From NCBI GenBank assembly GCA_036495095.1, contig DASXNK010000004.1, forward strand, positions 1 through 41,259: a DNA stretch of 41,259 nucleotides. Direction: 5' to 3'. Positions 1 through 8,408 of this stretch are shown in pieces. The stretch is from Candidatus Dormiibacterota bacterium. GTDB lineage: Bacteria; Chloroflexota; Dormibacteria; Aeolococcales; Aeolococcaceae. Positions within the stretch are counted from its first letter, which is position 1; each line of letters begins with the position of its first letter. Both the position numbers and the translations under genes were made by a program. The notes beneath the pieces are model-generated. The model was not told the origin of the DNA and searched no databases. It saw only the letters and a list, made by a program, of their open reading frames with translations.

Positions 1-1008
1 CCGGGGAGCGAGGAGGTGGACGGCCTCCACGTCGAGGCTCTCCTCCGCGTACCAGCCCCCGGGGTCGCAGTGGGTGCCCGCCTGGGGGCTGGTGAGCGGC
101 CGCGCCGGGATCTCGGTGAGCTGGTCGCGGCCGAGGGGCACCAACCCGCGGCTCCGTGAGTAGCGGTCGACGTCGGCGCGGATGGTGGGGCTGGCGTAGG
201 CGTCGGTGACCGCCACCGTCTGGCCGCGCCCGTCGAGGCCGTCCCGCTCGGCATCGGCGAGGCCGTAGACGGTGCGCAGCTGCACCGCGCTGTAGCCGCA
301 GGGCACGTAGGGCGGCACCGTCCCGTAGGCGGGAGGCAGCTCGGTGGCGAGGCGCTCGCCCCACCAGGCGCTGCACGGTGGTGCATTCACGAATCCTGCG
401 GGTGCCGCCGGCCCGGCGATGGCGTGGTCGGGGCGGACCGCGGCGCCGCCCTCGTCGAGGCCGCTGACCGCCACGACGCCGTGCAGGGCCGGCATCGACG
501 GCGCCACCGTGGGCCCGCGGAGCACCCGGTCGCCGACGCGATAGCCGGCGAGGCCGGTGCCGAAGGCGGCCGCGACCCGCGCGGCGGTGCCCTCGGCGGC
601 GACGTAGTGCCGGTTGGCGGGGATGTCGACGACCCGCAGCCCCTGGCCCCGAAGCCAGGCGGCCACCGCCTCGACGTCGGCGGCGGCCGGGGCGAAGCGC
701 TCGCGGAACTCGCCGGCGCCGAGGTGACGGCCGTAGCGCGGGCTGCGCGGGTCGGAGACCGCCTCGGCGAGCCGCAGCGCCTCCTCGGGGTTGCGCCACG
801 ACATGTAGACGGCGAGGTCGACCAGCTCCGAGCCCGGCACCGGCGCCTCCCGCTGCGCCGGCACCGCCCACTCCGGGACGCTGCCCGCCAGGCTCACCCG
901 GACCTCGGCCGAGGCCACCGAGCGGTGCCCGGCCAGGCTGGTGAGCACGGCGGCTGCGGGGCTGAGCGCGAGCAGGCCCAGCCCGGCCAGGCGACGCCGA
1001 CCGATCAT
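1..1008 (-). CDS. S53 (sedolisin/kumamolisin) serine-carboxyl peptidase, 3' end outside window
   Basis: Secreted acid-type endopeptidase precursor of MEROPS family S53. The frame opens at an ATG at 1008 and stays open to base 1, giving 336 residues with the C-terminus missing. Residues 1-35 look like a signal peptide (RRR, then a hydrophobic Leu/Ala stretch). Residues about 45-185 match the pro-kumamolisin activation domain (SDPRSPRYGRHLGAGEF). The catalytic domain starts near 240 (Y-x-x-x-Q-L-R-x-x-Y-G-L). The Glu and Asp of the Ser-Glu-Asp triad are E322 and D326 in AEESLDVEAVH; the Ser part lies beyond the window. It sits 85 bases downstream of a second S53 gene on the same strand, so the two may be co-transcribed. 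The family call is firm; the substrate is unknown. Confidence 0.9.
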   Translation of the reverse strand, partial: MIGRRRLAGLGLLALSPAAAVLTSLAGHRSVASAEVRVSLAGSVPEWAVPAQREAPVPGSELVDLAVYMSWRNPEEALRLAEAVSDPRSPRYGRHLGAGEFRERFAPAAADVEAVAAWLRGQGLRVVDIPANRHYVAAEGTAARVAAAFGTGLAGYRVGDRVLRGPTVAPSMPALHGVVAVSGLDEGGAAVRPDHAIAGPAAPAGFVNAPPCSAWWGERLATELPPAYGTVPPYVPCGYSAVQLRTVYGLADAERDGLDGRGQTVAVTDAYASPTIRADVDRYSRSRGLVPLGRDQLTEIPARPLTSPQAGTHCDPGGWYAEESLDVEAVHLLAPR

Positions 1009-1093
1009 CCACCACCGCCTTGGAGTGCCACCGCCGAGGGGGCTGCAGGATGGCGGTGCCACGGCGCCGCTGTCAACGCGCCGCCGTGGCCGG

Positions 1094-2809
1094 CTACGCC
1101 GCGGCCACGAAGGCGGCGATGTCGGGGGTGCCGCGGCCGGTGCAGTAGTCCCACCCCGGGGTGGCGGCGTGGAGCACCTGCGAGCCGGCGACGATGTCGT
1201 TGAAGGCGGCGGCGGGCACCCGGTAGATGACCTGGTCGGCGAACCCCAGCCCGCCACCATGGGCCTGCTGGGCGCGCGCCCAGACCCCGAGCCAGGCGGG
1301 CGCGCTGGCGCTGGTGCCGCCGTAGATCATCTCCCTGCCGTCGACCACCACCGAGTAGCCGCTCAGGGGATCGGCGTCGAGGCTCACGTCGGGGGTGCCG
1401 CGGCCCACCCCCAGGAAGCTGCCCCCGGCGCCCGACTGGTAGGCGCCGGGCCGCTCCACCTGCGAGATGCCGCCGCCACCGGCCTTCCACGCGACCTCCC
1501 TCACCGCCCCGGGCTGGCCGGTGATGGTGGTGCCGCCGACGCTCACCGCGGCGCTACTGGACGCCGGGTACAGGGGGCCGGGCAGCCCCGCGGGGATGCC
1601 GTTGACGCCCACCACCGCGGGGCAGAACGAGCCGCTGTCGCCGCTCGCGGCGAAGAGGCTCTGCCCCTGGGTGACCGCCTGGAGCATCAGCGGGTCGAGG
1701 GCGTCGACGACGCCGGTCAGGTAGGCGACGCTCTCGCAGGCGCCGAACGAGGCGCTCGCCTGGGGGGCGCGGTCGTCGGTCACCCAGCGCGCCATCATCG
1801 AGGCGACGTCGCCGCTGCTCAGCGAGGTGGTGTCGTAGACCAGCAGGTCGGTGACGTCCGGCGCCATCCCGGTCGAGACCTGGGTGTCGAGGTCCCACTC
1901 CGGTGAGCCGGCGAGGTCGGTGGAGGGCGTGCCCACCGGCACGGTGGTCCAGCGCACCCGGGGCAGGCCGCGGCGGCTCTCGAAGAGGGCGAGGTCGCTG
2001 CGGGCGTGGCTCACGTCGCCGGCGGCGAGCACGGCGACGGTCTGGCCGGCGCCGCGCACCGCCGGGGGCGCGTCGTAGAAGCGCCAGAGGTCGGCCGGCC
2101 CGTGGCGGGAGAGGTGCACCGACGGTGGCGGCGGCGGCACCCCGTCGGGGATGGGCGGCGGCTCCGCGGGCCGGCGCAGGGTGGGCTCGAGACGGCCGAG
2201 GTCGCCGAGGCCGAGCACCGCCCGCACCCGGCCGGCGAGGCCGTCGGGGAGCCGGGCGTCGCGGTCGGGCGCGACGTAGTCGAGGCCGGGCGCGTGGTAG
2301 GCGTGGAGCCGCACCCCGAGGGCGGCCTCGACCACCGGGCTGGGCGCGCTGAGGCGCACCAGGGTGCGGGCGGCGGAGACCGACGTCACCGCGAGCCCGG
2401 TCCGCCGCGCCCACTCCGCGACCGCCGCCACCGAGGCCGGCTCGGCGCCGAAGCGCGTCGCGAACTCGCCGGCGGCGAGGAAGCGGTGGTGGGCCGGGTC
2501 GGCGGGGCGGCCGAGCGCGGCGGCCAGGGCCGCGGCCCCGGCGGGGTCGCGGAGGGGCAGCACCAGGGTGAGGTCGAGCCGTCGCGGGGCGATCGTCCCC
2601 CGGTCGACCGCGCCGGCGACGCGCAGCTGCTGGAGGCCGGGCACCACCGGCGCGGCCGGCGGAGCCGCCGCCCGGGCGGTGGGGACGGCGGCGGTGAGCA
2701 CCAGCGCGGCGGCGAGGCCGCGCAGGACATGGCGGCCTGCGCGCACGGCGGTCCTCTGGGTGGGCGGGAGCGTTGGTGGGGCGGGGTGTCCCGACATCAT
2801 CGTCGGCAC
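1094..2809 (-). CDS. S53 (sedolisin) family peptidase with activation domain
   Basis: Full-length secreted S53 peptidase of 571 residues. Residues about 20-48 form a signal peptide (R-rich start, hydrophobic core, AxA-like end). Residues about 75-205 are a pro-kumamolisin activation domain. The catalytic domain follows a proline-rich linker (residues 215-230). The triad is visible as E304 and D308 (PEWDLD) and S500 in GGTSASAP; the oxyanion Asp is D391 in SGDSGS. The start is the ATG at 2809; a second ATG lies three codons in, so the exact start is not certain. The next gene on the same strand is another S53 peptidase with a different prodomain sequence, suggesting duplication followed by divergence. 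Family members usually self-process at acidic pH; that is family knowledge, not seen here. Confidence 0.93.
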   Translation of the reverse strand: MPTMMSGHPAPPTLPPTQRTAVRAGRHVLRGLAAALVLTAAVPTARAAAPPAAPVVPGLQQLRVAGAVDRGTIAPRRLDLTLVLPLRDPAGAAALAAALGRPADPAHHRFLAAGEFATRFGAEPASVAAVAEWARRTGLAVTSVSAARTLVRLSAPSPVVEAALGVRLHAYHAPGLDYVAPDRDARLPDGLAGRVRAVLGLGDLGRLEPTLRRPAEPPPIPDGVPPPPPSVHLSRHGPADLWRFYDAPPAVRGAGQTVAVLAAGDVSHARSDLALFESRRGLPRVRWTTVPVGTPSTDLAGSPEWDLDTQVSTGMAPDVTDLLVYDTTSLSSGDVASMMARWVTDDRAPQASASFGACESVAYLTGVVDALDPLMLQAVTQGQSLFAASGDSGSFCPAVVGVNGIPAGLPGPLYPASSSAAVSVGGTTITGQPGAVREVAWKAGGGGISQVERPGAYQSGAGGSFLGVGRGTPDVSLDADPLSGYSVVVDGREMIYGGTSASAPAWLGVWARAQQAHGGGLGFADQVIYRVPAAAFNDIVAGSQVLHAATPGWDYCTGRGTPDIAAFVAAA

Positions 2810-2874
2810 TCGGCGCGGGTGTCCACCGCGAACGCAGGGAATCGGGCGCTCGACCCCTCGCGCGCACGGCCCCG

Positions 2875-3228
2875 GTGAGCGACACTGTGGGCACCGTGAG
2901 ATCCGGCGCTCCTCCCCCCGGTGCCACCAGGCCGCAGCGACCGCTGCGCCGCTATCGGGAGAGCGTCTGCTTCCTGGTCGCCCTCGGCCTCTACCTGGTG
3001 GCGTGGTCGGCGGTCCGCGGTGGCTACGCCGGCTCTCCCCACGGCTACCGGCTGCTGGGGGCGCTCGGGTTCGCAGAGGGGGTCTCGCTGGCGCTGCTGT
3101 TCTGGCTCCAGCAGACCCGGCTCATCCGCACCCCCATCCCCTGGATCTCGATCGCCTGGCGGACGCTGCCGGTGTGGGCCGCGATCGAGGTGATCATCGG
3201 CGTCGCCCTGGCCCGCGCCCAGGGTTAG
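2875..3228 (+). CDS. Small three-helix membrane protein, unknown function
   Basis: I do not recognise this family. From the GTG at 2875 the product has 117 residues: a basic Pro/Arg-rich start, then three hydrophobic stretches at about residues 28-47, 57-77 and 89-112 that could each cross the membrane, with positive residues (RRYRE, TRL) between them. The frame is open upstream to an ATG at 2773, but that start would overlap the divergent protease gene, so the GTG is preferred. The stop overlaps the stop of the convergent epimerase by three bases. The coding call rests on the sustained membrane-like pattern and on filling the gap exactly. Confidence 0.6.
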   Translation: MSDTVGTVRSGAPPPGATRPQRPLRRYRESVCFLVALGLYLVAWSAVRGGYAGSPHGYRLLGALGFAEGVSLALLFWLQQTRLIRTPIPWISIAWRTLPVWAAIEVIIGVALARAQG

Positions 3229-4181
3229 GCTCGCGCCGGCTCCAGCCCGAACCAGGCGGCGGTGGCGGCGAGGCCGTCCTCCACCGCGGTCCGGGGCTCC
3301 CAGCCCAGCCAGCGACGTGCCCGCGCGCCGTCGAGGCTCACCCGCGCCACCTCACCGGCACGGGCGGGGGCGGATTCCACGCCGCCACCGCCGCCGCCAC
3401 GGTCGAGCAGGATCTCCACCACCCGGCGGACGCTGGTCTGCTCGCCGGTGCCGACGTTGACGAAGCCGGAGCGGCGGGCTGCGAGGGCGGCGAGATTGGC
3501 GGCGACCACGTCGAGGACGAAGACGAAGTCGCGGGTCTGCTCGCCGCTCCCCACCACCAGAGGCGGGCGGCGGGCGCGGAGGCGGTGGCAGGTGATCGCC
3601 ACCACCCCGGCCTCGCCGGTGCCGTCCTGGCGGGGGCCGTACACGTTGCCGTAGCGCAGCGACAGCCCCTCGACCCCGTGGCGCTGGCGGGCGGCGGCGA
3701 GGTAGCCCTCCTCGGCGAGCTTGCCCGCCCCATATGCCGAGCGCGGCCGGGGCGCCAGCCCCTCGTGGGCGGGCAGCCGGGCGGGGTCGCCGTAGACCGC
3801 GCCTCCGGACGAGGCGCTGACGATGCGGCGCGCCCCCGCGGCGCAGGCCGCCTCGTAGAGGGCGACGGTGGCGGCGAGCACCGCCCGCACCTGGGCGGCG
3901 GGATCGCGGAGCGCGTGCGCCACCCCGCCCCGGGCGGCGAGGTGGAGCACCGCGTCGGGGGCGAAGGCACGCAGCCCCCTGGCCGCCGCCGGGCCGCCGC
4001 AGTCGGCCTCGAGCACCTCCACCCCCGGCGGCGGCGCCGCGCCGCAGGGGTGGCTGAGGTCGTCGATGACGAGCACCGAGCCGCCGCCGGCGGCGAGCGC
4101 CTCGACCGTGTGCGACCCGATGAACCCCGCCCCGCCGGTGACCGCGACCCGGACGGGAGGCCGTCTCCCGCCCGCGGCTAT
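3225..4181 (-). CDS. NAD-dependent epimerase/dehydratase (extended SDR)
   Basis: Nucleotide-sugar epimerase/dehydratase of the extended SDR family. The Rossmann motif TGGAGFIGSH, then VLVIDDLSH, the catalytic Y-x-x-x-K (SAYGAGKLAEE) and the YGNVYGPRQD substrate loop are all present, as in UDP-glucose 4-epimerase-like enzymes. The start is unusual. The first ATG/GTG/TTG in frame is the GTG at 4076, which lies after the glycine motif and would remove the NAD-binding loop. The frame runs open upstream through the motif to an ATA at 4181-4179 that overlaps the TAG stop of the upstream CoA ligase; coordinates here include that stretch (318 residues; 283 from GTG 4076). A GAGGG sequence lies about seven bases before the ATA. 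The real start codon is unresolved. Its 3' end overlaps the convergent small membrane gene by three bases. The exact sugar substrate cannot be told. Confidence 0.85.
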   Translation of the reverse strand: MAAGGRRPPVRVAVTGGAGFIGSHTVEALAAGGGSVLVIDDLSHPCGAAPPPGVEVLEADCGGPAAARGLRAFAPDAVLHLAARGGVAHALRDPAAQVRAVLAATVALYEAACAAGARRIVSASSGGAVYGDPARLPAHEGLAPRPRSAYGAGKLAEEGYLAAARQRHGVEGLSLRYGNVYGPRQDGTGEAGVVAITCHRLRARRPPLVVGSGEQTRDFVFVLDVVAANLAALAARRSGFVNVGTGEQTSVRRVVEILLDRGGGGGGVESAPARAGEVARVSLDGARARRWLGWEPRTAVEDGLAATAAWFGLEPARA

Positions 4182-5851
4182 TGCAGGCCCTCGCGCAGCC
4201 GCTGGCGCAGCTCGGTGCGGCGGATCTTGCCGCTCACCGTCTTGGGCAGCTCGCTGACGAAGTGGACCTCGCGCGGGTACTTGTAGGGGGCGGTCACGGT
4301 GCGCACGTGGTCCTGCAGCTCCCTGGCCAGCGCCGGGGTTCCCTCGACGCCGGGGACCAGGATGCAGAAGGCGGTGACGATCTGGGTGCGCTCGGGGTCC
4401 TCCCTGCCCACCACCGCCGCCTCGGCGACCGCGGGATGCTCGACCAGCGCGCTCTCCACCTCGAAGGGACCGATGCGGTACGCCGAGCTGGTGATGACGT
4501 CGTCGGCGCGACCCTCGAACCAGAGGTAGCCGTCGGCGTCCCGGCGGGCGTGGTCACCGGTGAGGTACCAGTCGCCGACGTGGCAGGCGGCGGTCGCGTC
4601 GGGGTCGTGCCAGTACTCGCGGAACATGCCGATGGGGCGGTCGGGCCGCACCCGCACCGCGATGTTCCCCTCCTCGTCGTCGGGGACGGGATTGCCCTCG
4701 TCGTCGACGATCTGCACGTCCATGCCCGGCGTGGGCTTGCCCATCGAGCCGGCGCGCACCGGCATGCACCGGTAGTTGGCGACAACGTTGACTGTTTCCG
4801 TCTGGCCGTAGCCGTCGTAGACGGTGAGGCCGCCGGTGCCGTCCTCCCACACCCGCATCACCTCGGGGTTGAGGGGCTCGCCCGCGCTCATGCAGTGGCG
4901 CAGCCCCCCGAGATCGTGACCCCGGATGTCGGTGAGCACCAGCATCCGGTAGAGCGTCGGCGGCGCGCAGAACGTGGTGATGCCGTTGCGCGCGACCACG
5001 TCGAGGATCAGGTCGGCGTCGGGCCGGCCCATGTTCATGTTCACCACCTCGACGCCGGCGGCGAACTGGCCGAACAGCTTGCCCCAGGCGGCCTTCGCCC
5101 AGCCGGTGTCGGAGATGGTCCAGTGCACGTCGTCGGCGCGCAGGTCCTGCCAGTACCGGGCGGTGATGGCGGCGTGGCCGATGGCGTAGGACTGCGGGTG
5201 CAGCACCATCTTCGGGTAGGCGACGGTGCCACTGGTGAAGTACACGAGCATGGGGTCGTCGCTCGCCGTGGGGTCGGCGGCGGTGTCGCCGTCGCCGGCG
5301 GCGGCGAGCAGGCCGGCGAGCGGGAGCCAGATGGCCGACGGGGCCTCCCCCACCACCACGTTGGTGCGCAGCGTGGGCAGCTGGTCGCGGACGGCGTCGA
5401 CCTTCGCCGCGCCGTCGGTGTCGACCACCGCCGCCACCGCGCCGGAGCGCTCGATCCGGTAGCGCACGTCGCGGCTGGTGAGCATGGTCGGGGCCGGCAT
5501 CGCGATGGCGCCGATGCGGATGGCGCCGAGCACCGCCGTGTACCACTCCGAGATCCTCGGCAGCATCACGAAGACGGGATCGCCCCTGCCGACGCCGAGC
5601 GCGGTGTACGCGTTGGCCATGCGGCGGCTCTCGCGGCAGAGGTCGGCATAGCTCTGGCGGGAGACCACCCCGCCGGCGGCGTCGAGCGAGAGCAGCGCGG
5701 GGCGGTCGGGTCCACTCGCCGCCTGACGCTCGAGCACGTCGAGCACGAAGTTGAAGCGCCGCGGCACGTCGAGCCGGAAGCGGGCGCGCTCCGCCTCGTA
5801 GTCGGTCATGTTCGGAGCCGCATCACGCCCGGGCCGCGCCGTGACCGCCAT
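4178..5851 (-). CDS. AMP-dependent acyl/acetyl-CoA synthetase
   Basis: Acyl-adenylate-forming enzyme (ANL superfamily) that converts a carboxylic acid, ATP and CoA to acyl-CoA, AMP and PPi. It has 557 residues. Motifs seen: the phosphate loop around residues 205-214 (TSGT, then YPK), GYGQTET near 335, the hinge region with YLTGDHARRD, then GRADDVI, and the C-terminal catalytic lysine K542 in VSGKIRRTEL. Overall it resembles the medium-chain acyl-CoA (ACSM) and acetyl-CoA synthetase branch. The ATG at 5851 is chosen because AAGGAGG lies eight bases before it; the frame is open far upstream but without homology. The stop TAG overlaps the possible start of the epimerase. The acid substrate is unknown. 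Confidence 0.92.
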   Translation of the reverse strand: MAVTARPGRDAAPNMTDYEAERARFRLDVPRRFNFVLDVLERQAASGPDRPALLSLDAAGGVVSRQSYADLCRESRRMANAYTALGVGRGDPVFVMLPRISEWYTAVLGAIRIGAIAMPAPTMLTSRDVRYRIERSGAVAAVVDTDGAAKVDAVRDQLPTLRTNVVVGEAPSAIWLPLAGLLAAAGDGDTAADPTASDDPMLVYFTSGTVAYPKMVLHPQSYAIGHAAITARYWQDLRADDVHWTISDTGWAKAAWGKLFGQFAAGVEVVNMNMGRPDADLILDVVARNGITTFCAPPTLYRMLVLTDIRGHDLGGLRHCMSAGEPLNPEVMRVWEDGTGGLTVYDGYGQTETVNVVANYRCMPVRAGSMGKPTPGMDVQIVDDEGNPVPDDEEGNIAVRVRPDRPIGMFREYWHDPDATAACHVGDWYLTGDHARRDADGYLWFEGRADDVITSSAYRIGPFEVESALVEHPAVAEAAVVGREDPERTQIVTAFCILVPGVEGTPALARELQDHVRTVTAPYKYPREVHFVSELPKTVSGKIRRTELRQRLREGLQ

Positions 5852-5979
5852 GCTCGATTCCTCCTTGTCTGGGGGGGCCTCCCCCAGGCCATCATCCGCG
5901 GATCTGCTCTGCGGGTGACAGCCTTCCCCCTGGCCGTTCCCCTGCAGCCGGGAGTATGCCAGCGTGCCCCGGCCGGGCT

Positions 5980-6987
5980 TCAGCCCGAGCTGTCGAGGGC
6001 GCGCAGCCGGGGCAGGACCTGCTCGGCGTAGAGCCGCAGGAAACGCGCCTGGTCGGGCCCGGGATGGTGGAACACGAGGTGGGTGAAGCCGAGCTCGAGG
6101 TAGGGGCGGATGCCGGCGATCTGCTCCTCGGGGTCGCTCGACACGATGAAGCGCGAGGCGGTGCGCTCCACCGGCAGCGCGTCGGCGAGCCGCTCCATCT
6201 CGATCGGGTCCTCGACGCCCACCTTCTCCTCGGCGGAGAGCGCCAGCGCGCCCCAGTGGCGGGTGTCCTCCATCGCCTTCTGCCGGTCGGTGTCGTACGA
6301 GACCTTCATCTCGATGGTCAGCTCGATCTCGGATGGATCGCGGCCCGCCTTGTCCAGCCCCTCGCGCACCGCCGGGATGAGGGTGTCGCGGTAGAGCTCG
6401 GGGGCCTTGCCGCTGGTGCAGATGAAGCCGTCCGCCAGCCGTCCGGCGAGGCGCGCCGCGGCCGGGCCGGAGGCGGCGACGTAGAGGCCGGGGGGCGGAT
6501 CCGGGCGGTCGTAGAGGGTGGCCATGTGGGTGCGGAAGTAGGTGCCCTCGTAGGTCACCCGCTCCTCGGTCCAGAGCCGCCTGATCAGCTCGCAGGCCTC
6601 GCGGAGCCGGGCGAAGCGCTCCTTCTGGTCCGGCCAGGTGACCCCCACGGGCACCTCGTTCATCGCCTCGCCGGTGCCCACCCCGAGGAAGACCCGGCCG
6701 GGGTCGAGGCAGCCGAGGGTGGCGGTGGCGTGGGCCACGATCGCGGGGTGGTAGCGCAGCGTCGGGGTGACCACGCTGGTGCCCAACCGCACCCGCCGGG
6801 TGCGCTCGCCGAGCGCGCCGAGCCAGGCGAAGGAGAAGGGGGCGTGGCCACCGACGTGGCGCCAGGGCTGGAAGTGATCGCTGATCACGACCGAGTCGAA
6901 CCCCACCTCCTCGGCGAGGATGCCGAAGTCGAGGAGCTCGCGCGGACCGAACTGCTCTGCGGATGCCTTGTAGCCGAGGGTGAGCAC
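5980..6987 (-). CDS. fgd: F420-dependent glucose-6-phosphate dehydrogenase
   Basis: Luciferase-like (LLM) TIM-barrel oxidoreductase that oxidises glucose 6-phosphate to 6-phosphogluconolactone and reduces coenzyme F420. The 335-residue sequence closely follows the mycobacterial Fgd1 pattern from LGYKASAEQF through SDHFQPWRH to the LVFHHPGPDQ end. The residues known to act in Fgd1 have counterparts: H38, W42 and E107 (active site), and K194, K255 and R279 (phosphate binding). The start is GTG 6987, preceded by GGAGG five bases upstream. It implies that the organism makes F420, though no F420 biosynthesis gene is in the window. It lies upstream of the CoA ligase on the same strand, separated by 128 bases. 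Confidence 0.93.
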   Translation of the reverse strand: MLTLGYKASAEQFGPRELLDFGILAEEVGFDSVVISDHFQPWRHVGGHAPFSFAWLGALGERTRRVRLGTSVVTPTLRYHPAIVAHATATLGCLDPGRVFLGVGTGEAMNEVPVGVTWPDQKERFARLREACELIRRLWTEERVTYEGTYFRTHMATLYDRPDPPPGLYVAASGPAAARLAGRLADGFICTSGKAPELYRDTLIPAVREGLDKAGRDPSEIELTIEMKVSYDTDRQKAMEDTRHWGALALSAEEKVGVEDPIEMERLADALPVERTASRFIVSSDPEEQIAGIRPYLELGFTHLVFHHPGPDQARFLRLYAEQVLPRLRALDSSG

Positions 6988-7043
6988 GTGGGCCTCCGTT
7001 CACTCGCCGACGTCACCGGGATGATGCCGGATGGGGGCGCGAC

Positions 7044-8285
7044 TCAGCCCAGCAGGCGGGCCACCGTGATCGCCGGAGGAGAGCCCGGCGCGGGGGCGGC
7101 GTGAACGTCGATCTCGGCGTCGCCGGCGGCGCACAGCCGGGTGACCAGCTCGGGCTCGTCGAGGGCGGGGTGGCGGGCGGTGTAGGCGCCGAGCACGGTG
7201 CCGTCGCTGAGCAGCAGCACGCCGACGTCGGACGCCGTGACCACCCGGACGCCGCCGGTCACCCGGCTCTCGGCGAGGTGCTCGAGGAGCGCGGGAAGGC
7301 GCACGAAGGAGGCGTGCAGGCGGCGGAACCGGGCCACCAGGTTGACCATCTGTGCCAGCGCCAGGGCCACCTCGGGAAGGTAGACGGGCACGGTCAGGTC
7401 GTGCTCCTCCTCCTGCCCGGCGAGGGGGAGGCGGAGGCTCTCCAGCCGGCGGGTGCCGTTGCGGCCGGTGGCGAGCAGGGCGACCACGTCGCCGCGGTGG
7501 AGGATCGCCGCCTGGGCGCGCCCCCCGCCGGCGGTGACCAGGGCGCCGCTGTGCCCGCGGCCGCCGAGCTCGCGGAGCAGCGAGGGGCCGTCGACGTAGC
7601 TCGAGTGCAGCGGGCCGAAGAGCCGCGCGCCGTCGGGCATGGGGCAGGGACGGATGATCGCCGCCAGCGCCAGCGGCCAGCCCGGCGGCAGCTCTGCGGC
7701 CCCGGGCCGCGCCTCCGCCTGGGGGACTCCTCCCCCACCCCCCTCCTCGACATCCGGGACGGCGACGAGGTGGACCCGGGCCGCGGTGACCGGGCGCGGT
7801 GCGGGCGCGGTCGCCACCGCCACCGCGGCGCCGCCCTCGACCACCAGGGCGCGCCCGCCCACCGGCTCGGCGGGGGCGCGGCGGCCGCTGGCCTCCTCGA
7901 TCCACTGGGCGGGGATCGAGCGCAGCTCGGCGGCCACGAACCCGGCCACCGAGACCGGCCGCGCCGCCGGCGCCCCCATCGCAACCGCCGCCGGCAGCTC
8001 CAGCCGCGGCGGCGGCAGAACGGGCAGGTGCAGGTCGGGGGGCGCCGGCTCGGGGGGCGCGGCCGGCGGGGTGGGCGGGACCGGGACCGCGGGTGGCTCG
8101 GGCGCCACGATGGCGGACGGCGCCGCGGTGGGGGCCGGGGCGGTGGATCCGCCGGTGGTCGGTGGGACGGAGGCCGGTGGCATCGAGCCCCGCCACGCCG
8201 CCCACCGGCGGATCCTGGGTGAGCCACGACCCCCGGCAGAGAGGGAGAGAAGAGCCGAGCGCAGGAGTTGGACGAAGGAGTGCAT
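7044..8285 (-). CDS. Uncharacterised proline-rich protein with C-terminal globular region
   Basis: I do not recognise this 413-residue protein. Residues 1-30 are basic with a short hydrophobic patch (LLRSALLSL). Residues about 36-95 are a Pro/Ala-rich, probably disordered linker. Residues about 100-200 contain short beta-like strands (GRALVVEGGAAVAVAT). Residues about 215-413 look globular, with repeated strand-turn patterns (GALVTAGGGRAQAAILHRGD; GVLLLSDGTVLGAYTARHP) separated by a helical segment (ALALAQMVNLVARFRRLHAS). The last part loosely resembles small ligand-binding or roadblock-like folds, but I cannot claim a family. The 56-base gap to fgd on the same strand allows co-transcription. 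Confidence 0.7.
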   Translation of the reverse strand: MHSFVQLLRSALLSLSAGGRGSPRIRRWAAWRGSMPPASVPPTTGGSTAPAPTAAPSAIVAPEPPAVPVPPTPPAAPPEPAPPDLHLPVLPPPRLELPAAVAMGAPAARPVSVAGFVAAELRSIPAQWIEEASGRRAPAEPVGGRALVVEGGAAVAVATAPAPRPVTAARVHLVAVPDVEEGGGGGVPQAEARPGAAELPPGWPLALAAIIRPCPMPDGARLFGPLHSSYVDGPSLLRELGGRGHSGALVTAGGGRAQAAILHRGDVVALLATGRNGTRRLESLRLPLAGQEEEHDLTVPVYLPEVALALAQMVNLVARFRRLHASFVRLPALLEHLAESRVTGGVRVVTASDVGVLLLSDGTVLGAYTARHPALDEPELVTRLCAAGDAEIDVHAAPAPGSPPAITVARLLG

Positions 8286-8408
8286 GCAGTGCCCGCCGAG
8301 GGAGTCCGGTCGACCGGGGTCGTGGCCCAGCCCCCCTACATGTTGGGGAGCCGTCGAGACCGTAGCACAACCCGTGGGGCTTTGGGGAACCCCTGTTCGT
8401 CCCGCGGG

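Noticed and set aside
4178-7003. A 941-codon open frame joining the region upstream of the CoA ligase to the ligase itself
   Set aside because: The upstream part is an Arg/Pro-rich shadow of fgd; the strong ribosome-binding site and family homology place the ligase start at 5851.
8286-8408. Palindromic GGGGTTCCCC sequence as an operator or terminator
   Set aside because: Short and common in GC-rich DNA; no U-tract and no matching copy in the window.
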